A stretch of DNA of 64,000 nucleotides, taken from positions 1 to 64,000 of the forward strand of contig RKRR01000113.1 in the NCBI GenBank assembly GCA_007571305.1. The letters run 5' to 3'. Below the pieces are notes generated by a model. It did not search any database. It was given only the letters and a program-made list of their open reading frames with translations, and had not been told where the DNA came from. Made by a program: the position numbers and the translations under genes. This DNA is from Candidatus Poribacteria bacterium. GTDB lineage: Bacteria > Poribacteria > WGA-4E > WGA-3G. Of this stretch, positions 28,102 through 37,474 are shown one piece after another (position 1 is the first letter of the stretch; every line of letters begins with the position of its first letter).

Positions 28102-28665
28102 ATGCGATTTCTGCTAATTTTCTCACTATTGTTGTTTAGCCTCCATGCCAGTTTCGCGCAGGAGGCTAAAAACGATGCAGATACCGAGCAGCAGGCACCT
28201 GAAGTAGCCGAAGAGGATAAACTCGTTTCGCCGATTGGGGCTATGGTGCGCTCCGCTGTTTTCCCAGGATGGGGGCAATTTTATAGCCGTGGTTATATCC
28301 GTGGCAGTCTTACTATTCTGGGAATAGGTGGTTCTGTTGTCGGTGCCTTGTTGGCACAGCAATCTTTTGCGGATCGTTACGATGCCTATGCGACGTACGC
28401 AAGTTTATATCCTAATGATGATAAAGGTGTGTCAGAACAGTACGAATATGCGAATCAACGCTATAAACTCAGGACGTTTTTTATCTACACTGGTATAGGT
28501 ATCTGGGTGTATAGCCTTATCGATTCCTATGTTGGTGCAAACTTCTACAATGCCACTGCATTAATTCAGTCTATTGAACAGGATACAAAGGATATTGAAA
28601 AATTAGGGATTGAGGTTGGAGCAACGCCAGCACGTCTTTATTTGCGTATTGTTAAAACCTTTTAA
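28102..28665 (+). CDS. DUF5683-like membrane protein
   Basis: A 187-residue protein with a signal peptide, an acidic linker (about 20-38) and a membrane region beginning SAVFPGWGQFYSRGYIRGS, the motif of DUF5683 proteins. Two or three hydrophobic segments follow (LTILGIGGSVVGALL and FFIYTGIGIWVYSLIDSY). Function unknown. It precedes a lipoprotein gene by 22 bases and is probably co-transcribed. Confidence 0.7.
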   Translation: MRFLLIFSLLLFSLHASFAQEAKNDADTEQQAPEVAEEDKLVSPIGAMVRSAVFPGWGQFYSRGYIRGSLTILGIGGSVVGALLAQQSFADRYDAYATYASLYPNDDKGVSEQYEYANQRYKLRTFFIYTGIGIWVYSLIDSYVGANFYNATALIQSIEQDTKDIEKLGIEVGATPARLYLRIVKTF

Positions 28666-28687
28666 AAAAATAAGGAGGGTACTTATT

Positions 28688-29248
28688 ATGTTCAAGGCTT
28701 TTGCCAAAGTCACCGGCGTACTCATCTTACTCATAAGTTTTATGGGGTGTGGGGACGCTGATCAGGTAGGTCAGGTTCCGCCTGAAGAACTCCTTCAAAT
28801 CAATAAAATATTAGATCAGTGGCGGCAAGGTTATGAGACGGAAGATGTTAACTCTTATATTGGTACGTTCTGGGAAGACGGTTTTCTTTATGTTTCTGAT
28901 ATGGGAACAGACGGGGATAAAACGGACGATCTGGAATTTGATGACATTCGAGAAGAACGAGACGCTGCCACTAGAGTCTTTGAGAAGTTTCAAGATATCG
29001 AGATAGAACTCTCTGTCCCACCAGAGATTTCTATGAATGAAGATAGCACACAAGCGGAAGTCCGGAATCACTATAGAATCCAACTCTTTATATCCGATGG
29101 CCATTCGCTTGAGGGTGGATTTAGTGGTGTGTACGCTGAAGGTGACAACCTCTTTATCTTTGAAAAAAGAAACGAGGAATGGCGTATCGTTGAATGGCAT
29201 GATGAAGCCTTTAACGAAGAAGAAATTCGTATTGCCAACAATCTATAG
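28688..29248 (+). CDS. Lipoprotein with NTF2/SnoaL-like domain
   Basis: ATG 28688 follows AAGGAGGG; an open frame upstream overlaps the previous gene and is not used. The lipobox LISFMGC (Cys at 21) predicts lipid anchoring. Residues about 35-180 look like an NTF2-like fold: ILDQWRQGYETEDVNSYIGTFWEDGF, then RNHYRIQLFI, then WRIVEWHDEAF. Such domains bind small ligands or dimerise. 186 residues. Substrate for the Lgt encoded at 3182-4018. Confidence 0.75.
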   Translation: MFKAFAKVTGVLILLISFMGCGDADQVGQVPPEELLQINKILDQWRQGYETEDVNSYIGTFWEDGFLYVSDMGTDGDKTDDLEFDDIREERDAATRVFEKFQDIEIELSVPPEISMNEDSTQAEVRNHYRIQLFISDGHSLEGGFSGVYAEGDNLFIFEKRNEEWRIVEWHDEAFNEEEIRIANNL

Positions 29249-29307
29249 GTTAAAGAAAAGGAGGGGCAATTTCCAGTCCAAGAATTGGACCGGAATACCG
29301 CACGTTC

Positions 29308-30732
29308 ATGCCGCAACAGGAGGCACATCTCCGTGATTATCTTCAACTTATCCAAAAGCATGATTTTACGCTCTGCCTTAGCGTTCTGTTGGTATTAGGA
29401 ACCGCCTTGGTTATTTCACTCCGCTTACCTAAAACGTATGCCGCCTCCACTTTAATGTTACTCGTCCAACCTAATACAACGTCTGCCTTCTCTTCGCCGA
29501 ACCTGTTTCAAAGCGTACTCTCTGGTGGGGCTGACCGACGGGAAATGGAGACAATTAGTGCTCGATTTTCCACAGAGTCAATGCTAAAAACGGCAATCGA
29601 AAATCTTGAAGAGAGTGGCAACGCTGAGGCGGCTTCTTTCCTCCCACCGGTAGGCAAACTCAAACGAATGCTGAAGGCTCAGCTGAACCCAGATTCTGAC
29701 TATATTAATCTTTCGCTTGCTTTGACCGAGGCAGAGGGAGGGGAACGCAATGCAGCTCTTCTTGTTAACCAACTCGTCGAGGTCATGAAAACACTGAGGC
29801 ACGGAGATGAAGAAACAAAACTTAAAAGGCGGATGGAGTTCCTCGAAGATAAACGACGAGAAATCCAAACCGAAATAGAGAAAGATTTAGACGCACTTCT
29901 CTTCTTTGCTCGCCAAAATGGTAGTCCTGAAACTTGGGGCCCGACTCTTACCAATCTGTTTGAACGTTATACCAGTATCCAGGAAAGGCTCGAAACGACC
30001 CAGCAGCAGCTCTATGCGACGCGCGTCCACATTGCCTATCTACAAGAACAATTAAAACGCCTACCAGAGCAGACGAAAATATCAGAAACTACATCCTACG
30101 ATCCGGTTTGGCTTTTTCAACAGGAAAAACTTTTCAACCTCGAATCGCAGCGTACTGCGGATGTGGAAAAGGTAGGCAAAACCGCCTCAGACTTAAAGGC
30201 TCTCGACGCACAAATTGCTGAAGCCCGCGAAAAAAACGCTCAAATCTCCCCGACAACGTCTACCGTTACTTCTGGCACCTCTGCCCATTATACCCATATA
30301 AAGAATCAGTTATTGACGTTTGTTCCGAACCTCACACGCTATGAAAACGCTACAGAACGTTTTAAGCAGGAACTTAACACATTGGAAGCTGAATTGACGC
30401 AAACACTGAAACAAATCCCAGAAAACCAGATAATTCTCACGCAAATGGTCGCCAAACTTCAGAAAACGAATGAACTTGCTGAAGAGATTGCGAAACGGTC
30501 CCTTGAGGCTGAAATATTATATGCTGAATCCAAGTTAAATACCGCTCGCAACCAGATAGGTGGTATTGAAATCATTGACCGGGCGGTACCAAGAAAAATC
30601 CCCGTTAGCCCTCAACTGCGACTTGTCCTGGTCATCGCGGGAATTGCCGGTTTGTCCGCAGGTGTTACCACTGTCTTGCTTATAGAATATTTCAACGGAA
30701 ATCCTGAAAATCTAAAAAACTCAGAGTCCTAA
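29308..30732 (+). CDS. Wzz/GumC-type polysaccharide chain-length protein
   Basis: A 474-residue inner-membrane protein with a helix at each end (about 24-41 and 435-460) and a long periplasmic coiled-coil between (about 160-420). The end AVPRKIPVSPQLRLVLV carries the proline-rich signature before the second helix. It lacks a tyrosine-kinase domain. Polysaccharide co-polymerases like this control O-antigen or exopolysaccharide length, but no glycosyltransferase or Wzy gene is nearby. There is no Shine-Dalgarno directly before the ATG; the strong AAGGAGGGG at about 29258 is 50 bases upstream. Confidence 0.8.
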   Translation: MPQQEAHLRDYLQLIQKHDFTLCLSVLLVLGTALVISLRLPKTYAASTLMLLVQPNTTSAFSSPNLFQSVLSGGADRREMETISARFSTESMLKTAIENLEESGNAEAASFLPPVGKLKRMLKAQLNPDSDYINLSLALTEAEGGERNAALLVNQLVEVMKTLRHGDEETKLKRRMEFLEDKRREIQTEIEKDLDALLFFARQNGSPETWGPTLTNLFERYTSIQERLETTQQQLYATRVHIAYLQEQLKRLPEQTKISETTSYDPVWLFQQEKLFNLESQRTADVEKVGKTASDLKALDAQIAEAREKNAQISPTTSTVTSGTSAHYTHIKNQLLTFVPNLTRYENATERFKQELNTLEAELTQTLKQIPENQIILTQMVAKLQKTNELAEEIAKRSLEAEILYAESKLNTARNQIGGIEIIDRAVPRKIPVSPQLRLVLVIAGIAGLSAGVTTVLLIEYFNGNPENLKNSES

Positions 30733-31579
30733 TTTCAAAATTTTATAGCCGGTTTTCAGATTTAGAGGTCTATATTGATGGCATCATGAAAAAAAAATAT
30801 CAATTTTTCTTAAAATGTAGTATAATTATAGTACGCTCAATGGGCAGAGTTGCATGATTTGTTTGTTGCCATTGTGAGGACACTAAAAAATTCATACGAG
30901 GACCTATCAATACTTACTTGGGTCCTAGAACAATATAACTCTATTATCTATTTTCTCTTGTCTTCAGGAGACAGTAGTTGTGAAAATGATCCTCATATTA
31001 GGGATGTCCCACTCCGCATGACACCTTGCGGGATAATTGCTTGGGGCACAGAAGAGTGATTTGTAGATCGTGACTCATCCTTAAAGATGGGCGAAAAATC
31101 GAAAATAAAATGGTGCTGATATAATTAAACTTGAAAAATATGACGTTTGTGGTATGATTATGCGAAATTACCACTCCACAGCATGCGTTTTTTCTGTTAA
31201 AAACTTGACAGAAATTTGAATCAGTGCTATTTTAAATGCTTAAGAACAGTTTTGTGGGCGTTTTATCACCCGTTCACTAAAAATTCCCGCAAAGCAAACC
31301 CTTAATTTGTTGGAGGAAGACTCACTTTTTACAGGCTTTGCATGTATCCACAACTTTGGATGCATGTTTGGCAGTAACATGAAAGAGCAAAATTGAAGTG
31401 ATGTTGGTTACATTAACAAGATTTTGGGACTTATCGTTTACAGGTAAAACAGTTTTCATCCATTTTTAAGGTTTTCTGTCGGAAACCGAGGGAAGGACAG
31501 CGAAATATGAAAAATCCATATCGCAGTTCCGTCGCCCCAAACATCCGATTCATTATTTCCAAGGAGGAAAAACAAAGTA
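30733..31579 (+). promoter_or_regulatory. Long intergenic leader region with several promoters
   Basis: This 847-base AT-rich gap has no convincing gene; the 69-codon frame at 30850-31059 has no ribosome-binding site. Promoter-like sites are TATAAT at 30821-30826, TTGAAA/16/TATGAT at 31131-31158 and TTGACA/17/TATTTT at 31206-31234. The last would give a leader of about 340 bases with a hairpin CATGTATCC/GGATGCATG at 31341-31366. No known riboswitch consensus was recognised. AAGGAGG lies just before the next ATG. Confidence 0.5.
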
Positions 31580-34500
31580 ATGAACAGGCTAAAACAATCA
31601 TTTGATGTTTTACTTGTAGCGACCTGTATCCTGAGTGCTTTTGTGCTATATGGTTGTGGTGCACAGAGCCTTGGTCCACAAGAGCCCCTATTGCCAACAA
31701 TTGAGGGGAGTTCTAAATTTTCAGCACGGTTCCAGTTGGAAGAAGAACCACAGTTCTTCTATGACCTGTTTGGAAAAGAGCTGCTTGAGGGTAACGAGGT
31801 CTATAACTATATTGAGGAGAAAGAGTTTGACCAAGCTGGTACATTGATTGTTGGTCGGACTGGTCAGCTTGATAGCGAAAGATTCTCAGCGCAGCTGGAT
31901 AGAACCGTCTTGACAGAAGACAGTTTCCGTGGTAGATACACCGAGTTTGCTATTGGTGATAGCATGCGTTTCAAGCCCTCTACATTGTTCCCGAACCGCT
32001 ACATCCTTTACAAAACAGAGTTTGATGGGCTTCGTTGGGATATCTCTTTTGCACAGGAACGACATCTTTTCACGCTTATTAACTCACGTATCTCGAACCC
32101 CGTTCAGCTAACGGACGCAGCGGCGAACCTTGCACCGACTCTCGGACGTCGAAATGGTTTAAACGAAGATGCTGGAGTGCGGCATCTTGAAAACGCACGA
32201 CTCGTCGGTTTCCGAGCTCAAGGGCTTTTGGGCGACATTTTCCGCGTTGGGTTTACTTATGTCAATCTTCACAAAGAACACCCCGAACGCGTTGAGAACC
32301 CAACCATGGGTACTGTGGCGAATACACCGCCAGAAGTGATCTCTGTTGTTTTCCGTGATGATTCGCCTGAAGATAATCACGGTTCCGTCACCCTATTCTC
32401 TGGCTATGATGAAGGCAAACATAGCGGCAATATTCAAGGTGGTGTCGGTGCAGCCTTCAAGAAAATGACAGCTACAGTCATCACGCAAGAGTTGGAAGAC
32501 TTAACACCCGAAGAAATTGAAGACGGTGTTGAACCTAAAGCTCAACCTGCACAAACTCAAAAGATTGATATCTTCTCTACTGATGTCACTCCGATCGATG
32601 TAGGTGGACTTCCCTCTGATATCCGTACCTCCGGGGATTGGGCAATTGTGGACGGCTTCAATAAAATGAAGTACGATCTCGTTTTTGAAGAACATGACAT
32701 TGAGCCGCGGACTGTCCAATCAGTTGTTTTTGATATAGTCGTCGCTGGTGATTATAACATTGCTGTTATCGGATTCAGTGATGCTAACAAAGCTGCTGAA
32801 GGTGCTGATCCATTTGTTGAAGAGTGGATTAAAACCGAAGATGGGCATATTGAGATGCCGTATCGCGATGTTATTCAAGCACCCGGTAACTATGGACAAT
32901 CCGATGATTACACCCAAAATCGTGAGAGTCGCTATGATAATCCGGATAGTTGGACAGGTGAAGGCAGACCGCGTAAAATCCGTTATCGTTACGGCGCAGC
33001 ACGTGCGGCACTCCTCTACGGTTTAGACTTAGAAGGTACTATCGGCAACGTTTTCGTTCGTGCCCATTATTCCATTAACGGTAAATATAAGCAGTATCCG
33101 ACGATCCCCAAAGATCAGACTGGATTTAGCAGGCTTACGCCGACTATCATAGGCGAGGATGGTGAGGAAGAAACCGGTATCTCTATCTCTCCGGAAACAG
33201 GCTTGCCGTTAGACCGGAATGGTGTCCCTACTTATTCAGAGACTGAGGGTGAACGATTTGAAGCAAGGTTAGGTGGTGACGGAACTGACGAAAGCGGCGA
33301 CGGAGAAATGGGTAGAGAAACTGCCTGGTTTGTCCAACTGAAATCCCGCTTTGGAAAATTGTACCTTGAAGGAGTCTACTACCATATTGATCCCGGGTAC
33401 ACCACAACCTACCTCAACTTCGGTGCGAATACCGACAGAGACCAACCTTACTCGCTGGAGCGAACTCCCGAATCCCAGGCTGAAAGGGATCCTTGGGATG
33501 AAGTTAATTACGCCCTCATTGAAGATGATGATGATGATGACGATTGGCCCGATGACATTGACTTCGACGGAGTCCTACCACGTGCTGATGACAGAGACCA
33601 GAACGGTGTTTTGGATTTCCAAGAAGACTTTCTTATCTTTGATGCCGATCCGCCGGTGTTCACCGACCTCGTCGATCTGAACAACAACGGCACCATCGAT
33701 TCTCTTGAGGACGATTTTGAACCACAATATGAGTACGGGGTAGACAGGCAAGGATACCATGTCTTCGCTGAGTATGACCTCCTTGATAACCTTTCACTCA
33801 AAGTCGGGTGGCTCAACGAAAATGAAGTTTCAAGCCGCCGGAAAAATGATTCCAGATACTTACATGTCACCTATCAACGTGACATTCCTGATTTTGGAAC
33901 TGTCCTTTTCCAAAACCGATTCGTCCGAGTGCGAGACGATATTCCAGATTACACCATTACACTCCGTGTTGGTGAATTGGAGCCTGTCCAAATTTCCGAC
34001 GAACTTGATTTCTACAATGCTCGTGTGAATACGACAACGCTTCAGTTCCTCTACACTGCTGTTCCTAATCTCACCCTTGAAGCGAAATTCCTCGTTGTGC
34101 TCCAAAGACAGTTTGAGCAGGATGAGCAAGGCGCGATTTTCTTGGATGTTGAAGGATCAGGAGAAGAAGGCGATCCTCTCAATGCCGATCAGCGCGTCGA
34201 CTTTATGGTACCGATTGAGCAGGTCCGAGCCTCCGGTGACAAACGGGAATTCCCATTCTATCCAGATCACGGAATTAACGCTTTGAACCCTGAGGATCCA
34301 GGCTTAATTTATGATGCTGAAAACTGGAAGAAGCGTCGTTATCCGGAACGGGATATTCGCAACCAGCAGACGATTCTCAAAGCTAGATATGAGATTCCAC
34401 TTGGTGACCTCCCCTTCGTCGACAGAATCGGTGAAGATTTGACGCTTACACCGATGGTGAAGTACATTTGGGATCGTGCTTTCGACCGCGGTGCTGAGGA

Positions 34501-34900
34501 AATTGGGGATGCCCTTAATCCACGTCTGTTTGTTCCGACTGATGAGGAACCCATTGAATACTTACGGTTCAACCGTAGAAGCCGTGAAGATGTTCTCGGC
34601 GTACGGCTTGACTATCAGTTCACGCAGAGAATGAATATTCTCGGTGGTTTCCAGTACAGGAAATTCACTAACCGGGATAATAACTTCAAACAATATTTGA
34701 CGAATTTCCCGGAGGACGAGGATGTCCCAGTCCTTTTCCGACCCGACCTACGAACACGGATATTTGAAGTCCAAGCAATCAACCGTGGTGAATGGCTTGG
34801 GTTTAACATTGTTATCCTCGCTGGTTACCGACGAACCACCATCCTACTCGACCACACGACGAGTAACACGACGTTCGTGCGAGCAATGATGGGCTTCTAA
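31580..34900 (+). CDS. Giant surface/outer-membrane protein with calcium loops
   Basis: A 1106-residue exported protein. The N-terminus has a lipoprotein-like signal (VLYGC, Cys at about 26). Most of the chain is beta-rich, with many short alternating strands, and it ends in RAMMGF, so an outer-membrane barrel is likely in the C-terminal half. An Asp run (about 645-651) leads into two EF-hand or dockerin-like calcium loops, DRDQNGVLDFQED and DLNNNGTIDSLEDD. I do not recognise a named family. It sits directly upstream of ExbB/ExbD and may be the surface component they energise; that is inference. A 14-bp perfect hairpin closes the unit. Confidence 0.65.
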   Translation: MNRLKQSFDVLLVATCILSAFVLYGCGAQSLGPQEPLLPTIEGSSKFSARFQLEEEPQFFYDLFGKELLEGNEVYNYIEEKEFDQAGTLIVGRTGQLDSERFSAQLDRTVLTEDSFRGRYTEFAIGDSMRFKPSTLFPNRYILYKTEFDGLRWDISFAQERHLFTLINSRISNPVQLTDAAANLAPTLGRRNGLNEDAGVRHLENARLVGFRAQGLLGDIFRVGFTYVNLHKEHPERVENPTMGTVANTPPEVISVVFRDDSPEDNHGSVTLFSGYDEGKHSGNIQGGVGAAFKKMTATVITQELEDLTPEEIEDGVEPKAQPAQTQKIDIFSTDVTPIDVGGLPSDIRTSGDWAIVDGFNKMKYDLVFEEHDIEPRTVQSVVFDIVVAGDYNIAVIGFSDANKAAEGADPFVEEWIKTEDGHIEMPYRDVIQAPGNYGQSDDYTQNRESRYDNPDSWTGEGRPRKIRYRYGAARAALLYGLDLEGTIGNVFVRAHYSINGKYKQYPTIPKDQTGFSRLTPTIIGEDGEEETGISISPETGLPLDRNGVPTYSETEGERFEARLGGDGTDESGDGEMGRETAWFVQLKSRFGKLYLEGVYYHIDPGYTTTYLNFGANTDRDQPYSLERTPESQAERDPWDEVNYALIEDDDDDDDWPDDIDFDGVLPRADDRDQNGVLDFQEDFLIFDADPPVFTDLVDLNNNGTIDSLEDDFEPQYEYGVDRQGYHVFAEYDLLDNLSLKVGWLNENEVSSRRKNDSRYLHVTYQRDIPDFGTVLFQNRFVRVRDDIPDYTITLRVGELEPVQISDELDFYNARVNTTTLQFLYTAVPNLTLEAKFLVVLQRQFEQDEQGAIFLDVEGSGEEGDPLNADQRVDFMVPIEQVRASGDKREFPFYPDHGINALNPEDPGLIYDAENWKKRRYPERDIRNQQTILKARYEIPLGDLPFVDRIGEDLTLTPMVKYIWDRAFDRGAEEIGDALNPRLFVPTDEEPIEYLRFNRRSREDVLGVRLDYQFTQRMNILGGFQYRKFTNRDNNFKQYLTNFPEDEDVPVLFRPDLRTRIFEVQAINRGEWLGFNIVILAGYRRTTILLDHTTSNTTFVRAMMGF

Positions 34901-34911
34901 GTGATATTTGG

Positions 34912-34943
34912 ATCGCTGGACACGACTCCTCGTGTCCAGCGAT
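34912..34943 (+). terminator. Strong hairpin after the giant surface protein
   Basis: ATCGCTGGACACGA and TCGTGTCCAGCGAT are perfect 14-base complements around CTCC, 11 bases after the stop. No U-run follows, so it is a terminator of the U-poor kind or an mRNA-stabilising structure. Confidence 0.6.
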
Positions 34944-35130
34944 TTCGCGTCTCGTTATATCACCTATACTTCCATTTTCCGTAGGATTTGAATATAACGC
35001 GTAACTTTTTAAACGCTCATGTGTTATTAACAAGAATGGTCTGTAAACGGTGGGCGCGGTTTCCTCACCGATCTTACCCAACCTAAAAACTTATTTGGTT
35101 TTTGAAATACGCAAGTGTTAGTAAAATTGA

Positions 35131-35201
35131 GTTGTCTGGCAAAGTTCCGACAACATTTTATGAGATGATTTGTAAAAACTTGCCAATGTATGCGGCAAGT
35201 T
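35131..35201 (+). promoter_or_regulatory. Two hairpins in the exbB leader
   Basis: GTTGTC/GACAAC (35131-35136, 35149-35154) and AACTTGCC/GGCAAGTT (35177-35184, 35194-35201). The second ends five bases before the ribosome-binding site AAGGAGGA (35207-35214) and could affect translation of exbB. The rest of the 323-base gap shows nothing else. Confidence 0.45.
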
Positions 35202-35223
35202 ATCCTAAGGAGGATCAGAACGA

Positions 35224-36213
35224 ATGACTCGTTTAAGTTTGGTGTTAATGTTGGTTGCTTGCCTCGGCATGTCTGCCGGTGTTGTCTTCGCACAAGACAG
35301 TGGCGGAACCGTCCGGGGGCAGATTGTTGATACAACCACAGCACAAAGCCCAATTGAAGGCGTTGAGGTCAGGATTGTTGGTCAAAGCAATGAAGAATTT
35401 ACAGCATCAACGGATGCGAATGGTGATTATGAACGCTCCGGTGTTCCCGCGGGTCGTTACCTCATCAGCATCTATAAGGAAGGCTACGGTGATAGGCTTG
35501 GTAAACCGGTTACAGTCGTTAATGGTGGCGACCACTATGTCCCACTCAAGATGACGAAAAAAGACAATATTGTTACCTTCTTCCAGAAGTTTGGCTTTGT
35601 CTTCTGGCCCCTCGCGCTCTGCTCTATCACAGCCTTGACTTTCATTATTGAAAGACTTTTCACCTTCGTTCGGAGCCGTTCTCGAATTGGAACTGAACAG
35701 TTTATCGCCAATATTGCTGATTCACTGCGGAAAGAGAACATCATGGAAGCCGTTTCGGCTTGTGAAGAAGCCGGTGGACCACTCGCTAACGTGCTTAAAG
35801 CGGGATTGCTGCGATACAGCCAAGCCCAAATTGAGGAACGCGACATTACCAAAGAGGAAATTCAGGAAGCTATTGAGGAAGCAAGTCTTCTTGAAATCCC
35901 TGAACTCGAAAGAAATCTACCCGTCCTCGGTACTGTTGCGGTTGTGTCTCCGTTGTTTGGCTTGCTCGGGACAGTTACAGGTATGATTAGTGCCTTTACG
36001 ACAATCGCACTTGAAGGTACTGGTGATCCGCAGCAGCTCGCCGGTGGTATCTCACAGGCACTTCTCACAACTGCTGCTGGCTTGACAGTTGCTATTCCCT
36101 GCTTGATTTTCTTCCAGCTTTTTGATAGTTGGGTCAACAGGCACATGGTTGAAATTTCACAGGTTTCTACCGAGATTGTGAACCAGCTGGTTGTTGGTGA
36201 AGGTGATGCCTAA
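35224..36213 (+). CDS. exbB: ExbB/TolQ proton channel with N-terminal carboxypeptidase-regulatory-like domain
   Basis: The 329-residue protein starts with a signal peptide (1-23) and a periplasmic beta-sandwich at about 28-110 (GTVRGQIVDTTT, PIEGVEVRIVG, DANGDYERSGVPAGRYLISI), the pattern of carboxypeptidase-regulatory-like domains. Then comes the MotA/TolQ/ExbB channel with helices near 123-143, 235-260 and 275-300, including NLPVLGTVAVVSPLFGLLGTVTGMI. ExbB proteins use the proton gradient to drive TonB or similar rods. The extra domain is not part of the classic subunit. Two exbD genes follow in the same unit. Confidence 0.88.
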   Translation: MTRLSLVLMLVACLGMSAGVVFAQDSGGTVRGQIVDTTTAQSPIEGVEVRIVGQSNEEFTASTDANGDYERSGVPAGRYLISIYKEGYGDRLGKPVTVVNGGDHYVPLKMTKKDNIVTFFQKFGFVFWPLALCSITALTFIIERLFTFVRSRSRIGTEQFIANIADSLRKENIMEAVSACEEAGGPLANVLKAGLLRYSQAQIEERDITKEEIQEAIEEASLLEIPELERNLPVLGTVAVVSPLFGLLGTVTGMISAFTTIALEGTGDPQQLAGGISQALLTTAAGLTVAIPCLIFFQLFDSWVNRHMVEISQVSTEIVNQLVVGEGDA

Positions 36214-36322
36214 TCTTGGAATGGGCGGGTGTTCCACTCGTCCCCTCCTCCTAATAGGCTTTGTAGGGTGCCAGGTCCTTATGCCTTAGCCCTAGTCTCA
36301 TTACGAGAAAGGAGACTTTGAA

Positions 36323-36775
36323 ATGCAAGCACAAGCTGGTGAAGCCAAATTGAGTCTACTTGCGACCAAGATCCGGGAACGCAAGCCGCCAACGCTCAGT
36401 ATGGCGCCTATGATCGATTGCGTGTTCCTGCTCCTGATTTTCTTCATGGTGTCGACGACCTTCTCGCCGATTCCAGGCCTCCGAGTGCAATTGCCCCCAC
36501 CGGGGAAACCGTCACCCGATAAACCCAAAGGGCTGACTGTTCGAATTGCAAACCCGGAACCTGGTGATGACAGAGGCACCATGGTGCTAAACGATGAAGT
36601 GGTCCAGGTTGATGAAATGTTCAACCGATTCATCAATGCACCTGAGGAAGCAACAAGTATGCTTATTATCCAATCCGAACGAGAAGTGCTACATGAGCAG
36701 ATCGTACAAGTGATGGATATTGCGAAACAGGCAGGTATAGATAAAATCGGGTTCGCTGTTGTCGCGAGAGATTAG
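36323..36775 (+). CDS. exbD: ExbD/TolR family protein
   Basis: A 150-residue ExbD: a cytoplasmic start, one membrane helix with the essential aspartate in MAPMIDCVFLLLIFFMV (D about 33), and a periplasmic TolR-like domain. A GAAAGGAG ribosome-binding site precedes the ATG. It works with ExbB as the proton-coupled stator. Two divergent ExbD copies are next to each other; this one has a Pro-rich insert (LPPPGKPSPDKPKG) after the helix. Confidence 0.92.
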   Translation: MQAQAGEAKLSLLATKIRERKPPTLSMAPMIDCVFLLLIFFMVSTTFSPIPGLRVQLPPPGKPSPDKPKGLTVRIANPEPGDDRGTMVLNDEVVQVDEMFNRFINAPEEATSMLIIQSEREVLHEQIVQVMDIAKQAGIDKIGFAVVARD

Positions 36776-36828
36776 TTTATCTCCTGCGCCGATAATAGCA
36801 CTCCACTCTTTATAGAAGGAGAATTTAG

Positions 36829-37251
36829 ATGGCTTTGAACTTGTCTCGACGGAAGAAAACAGGCGACGATGATGACATTCCGATGGCACCAATGATCGAT
36901 TGTGTTTTCTTGTTGCTTATCTTCTTCATGGTATCTGCTGTCATGCGGGTTCCCCCGCCTTTCACTGTCACTTTACCCGATTCCGCAACTAAGCACGAGT
37001 TCACACGGAAGAAGTACAATCTCTTCATTAGCGGTGACGGACGGATTTCGATTGATGACCAAGAGATGTTGACACTGGAAGATATGGAACTTTTCCTTGC
37101 AGCACATGAGAACCAGATCAGCACTCTAATTATCAAGGCGGATAAGCGTGCCAAACACGGGGACGTTATTGATGTCGTGGAACGAGCGAAGCAGCGCTCC
37201 AGTAAAACGGAGGGGCTTGAAATCGCTTTCGCGGTCTCGGAAGAAGACTGA
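36829..37251 (+). CDS. exbD: Second ExbD/TolR family protein
   Basis: A 140-residue ExbD with the same helix (DIPMAPMIDCVFLLLIFFMV) and a periplasmic domain that differs in sequence from the first. Paired ExbD proteins may form mixed dimers. It is 53 bases after the first and is the last gene before a strong terminator. Confidence 0.92.
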   Translation: MALNLSRRKKTGDDDDIPMAPMIDCVFLLLIFFMVSAVMRVPPPFTVTLPDSATKHEFTRKKYNLFISGDGRISIDDQEMLTLEDMELFLAAHENQISTLIIKADKRAKHGDVIDVVERAKQRSSKTEGLEIAFAVSEED

Positions 37252-37270
37252 GGACTGTAATGCAGTTAAC

Positions 37271-37299
37271 AAAAAAGGCAGCTTCGGCTGCCTTTTTTC
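37271..37299. terminator. Bidirectional Rho-independent terminator
   Basis: AAAAAAGGCAGC, TTCG loop, GCTGCCTTTTTT: a perfect stem with A- and U-runs, so it can stop transcription from exbD and, on the other strand, from gltB. Confidence 0.93.
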
Positions 37300-37311
37300 T
37301 TGAGATAACCC

Positions 37312-37420
37312 AAGTTGCTACTTATGCTATTCTCATTAGCGTTTCGTAGCGTAGGAAACCTTTGGTCTCCTGCGCCCGAGCTGCACAACCTAACAGGTTA
37401 TGCTACAAAGGTAGCAACTT
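37312..37420. repeat. Full-length dispersed repeat family A element
   Basis: About 110 bases bounded by perfect 10-base inverted ends (AAGTTGCTAC, 37312-37321; GTAGCAACTT, 37411-37420). Inside are CGTAGCGTAGGAAACC and GCACAACCTAACAGGTTATGC, which recur in inverted order at 21100-21182. The overall look is that of a small miniature transposable element or REP-type palindrome. Confidence 0.65.
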
Positions 37421-37474
37421 ACGTTAAGATAATATAGTATGTGAGAATCCAACTGCCAGGTAGATTTTCGATGT

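Noticed and set aside
30850..31059. 69-codon open frame in the large gap
   Set aside because: No ribosome-binding site, no recognisable motif, composition like the surrounding AT-rich gap.
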